Made by a program: the position numbers and the translations under genes
Shown here: piece after piece, positions 63,004 to 64,000 of the stretch
How the letters are laid out: every line of letters begins with the position of its first letter
Position numbering within the stretch: position 1 is the stretch's first letter
Assembly (NCBI GenBank): GCA_947507875.1
Contig: CANNQP010000009.1
Span: 1-64,000, forward strand
DNA from: Verrucomicrobiaceae bacterium
Lineage (GTDB): Bacteria > Verrucomicrobiota > Verrucomicrobiia > Verrucomicrobiales > Verrucomicrobiaceae
DNA: 64,000 nt
Direction: 5' to 3'
The notes under the pieces: model-generated
The model's input: the letters and a program-made list of their open reading frames with translations, nothing else
What the model was told of the DNA's origin: nothing
Database searches by the model: none

Positions 63004-63609
63004 ATGTCTGCCCGCCTTATTCTCATGCTCATCAGTTTTTTGATGCTGCTCTCTGGCTGTTCGTCGGGACAAAGTCAGAGCAAAAAGTTGTCTGAGATGC
63101 GGATGAATGAGCGAATCAGCCGCTCGGTGCGTGCCATGAAGGATGGCATGGGAAAAAATGACCCGCGTTACCAAAGTCGCTACCAAAAGGCCATGAATGC
63201 AAGTCTGGCCAAAGACAATCAAGCGAACTGGCTATCGCGACAAACGTCTCGCACTCAGACACTTGATAATCTAGAAACTTTCAAAAGCCGCCAGTTTTCT
63301 ACCGAAGCCTTTGCTCGCGCTCATGACAAGAGCCCGCTAGGCCTTGAACAATCATCTCTTGCAGGCAAGCAGTCCGATCTTGCCAATAAAGCTTATGAAA
63401 TGACCGAGTCGCCTATGGCGCGCCAGACTGCTCGTGAGGCTTCCATGCAAGCGCGTGAATCGGGTCAGTCGTATCGGGCTCGGGCCGATGTTCGCGGCCA
63501 AAAGGCAATGCAATCCAGCAAGATCCCAGAATTCATCGTTTTGCCTGAGCAGTTGAAAAACCCAGCCTATTCAGAGGATGAGGTGCGCAAGTTACTGGGG
63601 CGTGACTGA
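63004..63609 (+). CDS. Lipoprotein of unknown function
   Basis: A 201-residue lipoprotein: leader ending in lipobox LLSGC (MSARLILMLISFLMLLSGCS). The mature part is helical, rich in Lys, Arg, Gln and Ser (NDPRYQSRYQKAMNASLAKD), and ends in a short conserved-looking stretch (FIVLPEQLKNPAYSEDEVRK). No family is recognised. It converges with lexA with a 70-bp gap. Confidence 0.75.
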   Translation: MSARLILMLISFLMLLSGCSSGQSQSKKLSEMRMNERISRSVRAMKDGMGKNDPRYQSRYQKAMNASLAKDNQANWLSRQTSRTQTLDNLETFKSRQFSTEAFARAHDKSPLGLEQSSLAGKQSDLANKAYEMTESPMARQTAREASMQARESGQSYRARADVRGQKAMQSSKIPEFIVLPEQLKNPAYSEDEVRKLLGRD

Positions 63610-63679
63610 CCGGTAGAAACCGGACGTGCACATTCGTATCTAGGATTTTCAACAAAGAGGACCGTGGGCTCTAAGATGA

Positions 63680-64000
63680 TTAATTCATCCTGCGGATCAA
63701 AGTCCGCATGACACCTTGAATGATCAGTTCCTGAGCCGGAATAAGATCTGGAAAGGCTGGATTTTCAGCTCGCAAGAAAGGTCGACCGTCGTCGAGCAGG
63801 TAACGTTTCAGCGTGGTTTCCCCGTCGATGAGCGCCGCGACGATATCACGAGGTCGTGGCTGGCGCGCTTCGAGAATCACAATGTCTCCATCGCAGATCG
63901 CCGCGTCGATCATGGACTCTCCCCGTACTTTCAGAGCGAACACCTTTCCTCCACGTCCTAAACCAAGGGTGGCTGCATCCACGGAGATCGCTCCATCGGC
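63680..64000 (-). CDS. lexA: LexA repressor, C-terminal peptidase part
   Basis: The frame continues past the right edge; the visible 106 residues are the S24 peptidase domain. FALKVRGESMIDAAICDGDI has the catalytic Ser in GESM, and the Lys partner is in TTLKRYLLDD. It ends normally with GVMRTLIRRMN. LexA represses SOS genes and cleaves itself when RecA is active. The Ala-Gly cleavage site and the HTH lie outside the window, so a relative such as a UmuD-like protein cannot be fully excluded. Confidence 0.85.
   Translation of the reverse strand, partial: ADGAISVDAATLGLGRGGKVFALKVRGESMIDAAICDGDIVILEARQPRPRDIVAALIDGETTLKRYLLDDGRPFLRAENPAFPDLIPAQELIIQGVMRTLIRRMN

Noticed and set aside
1..64000. 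CRISPR array or complete insertion sequence
   Set aside because: No regularly spaced repeats with unique spacers and no transposase gene were seen; the only IS hint is the weak end-like stretch at 20615-20640.

Overview
The window looks like a chromosomal segment of a Verrucomicrobiota bacterium, most like Verrucomicrobiaceae/Prosthecobacter (inference from gene content, no search run). Supporting signs are three cytochrome-type PSCyt/DUF1549/DUF1553 proteins, a DUF1501 protein, two formylglycine sulfatases, a Ser/Thr kinase fused to PEGA and FGE-like domains, a Minf_1886-type protein, an Amt transporter with a cleavable leader, and many small lipoproteins. Genes are tightly packed on both strands, many lack a clear Shine-Dalgarno site, and both tRNAs encode CCA.

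Layout. 1-15.4 kb: start of an ammonium transporter, an orphan PSCyt1-DUF1549-DUF1553 cytochrome, small metabolic genes (VOC protein, HTH-MBL fusion, SDR), a sulfatase, folD, an AlkC-type DNA alkylation repair protein, a large receptor-like kinase, an ABC exporter and a periplasmic thioredoxin ending in a clear terminator. 15.46-21.55 kb: an integrated element of about 6.06 kb bounded by perfect 33-bp repeats copied from the 3' end of tRNA-Val. It carries a tyrosine integrase, a basic unknown protein, an HTH (excisionase-like) protein translationally coupled to a VirE_N/primase-like protein, a zinc-ribbon/membrane/Sel1 protein and an orphan protein beside the tRNA. Paired 12-bp-period repeats sit just inside both ends and look like integrase arm sites. 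This is the most novel-looking part of the window.

21.6-32.7 kb: a cluster of FAD oxidase, ketosynthase, FabH and an exported protein; a NarL-type response regulator; rpmI-rplT; a second sulfatase; a SpoIIE-type phosphatase with a STAS protein (partner-switching signalling); a lipoprotein; tRNA-Tyr. 32.9-45.8 kb: DUF1015, CvfB-like S1 protein, an octaheme cytochrome with HEAT and TPR repeats, lpxA, a cyclophilin, a lipoprotein-ygfZ pair, a beta-hydroxyacid dehydrogenase, a MetE-core protein, an MBL hydrolase, and hflK-hflC.

46-55.7 kb: a giant exported WD40/DUF1549/DUF1553 cytochrome (1696 aa), a LamG-containing DUF1549/DUF1553 cytochrome, and a DUF1501 protein with a Tat-like leader, all on the same strand. 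These probably work together outside the cytoplasm on complex substrates (inference). 55.7-64 kb: ruvB, a QueD-like protein, rplI, a coiled-coil exported protein, dnaA with a long hairpin in its leader, an NHL-repeat protein coupled to a membrane protein, a lipoprotein and the C-terminal part of lexA.

Many long antisense ORFs (for example opposite fabH and opposite the DUF1015 gene) are by-products of the GC-rich third codon positions and are not annotated.
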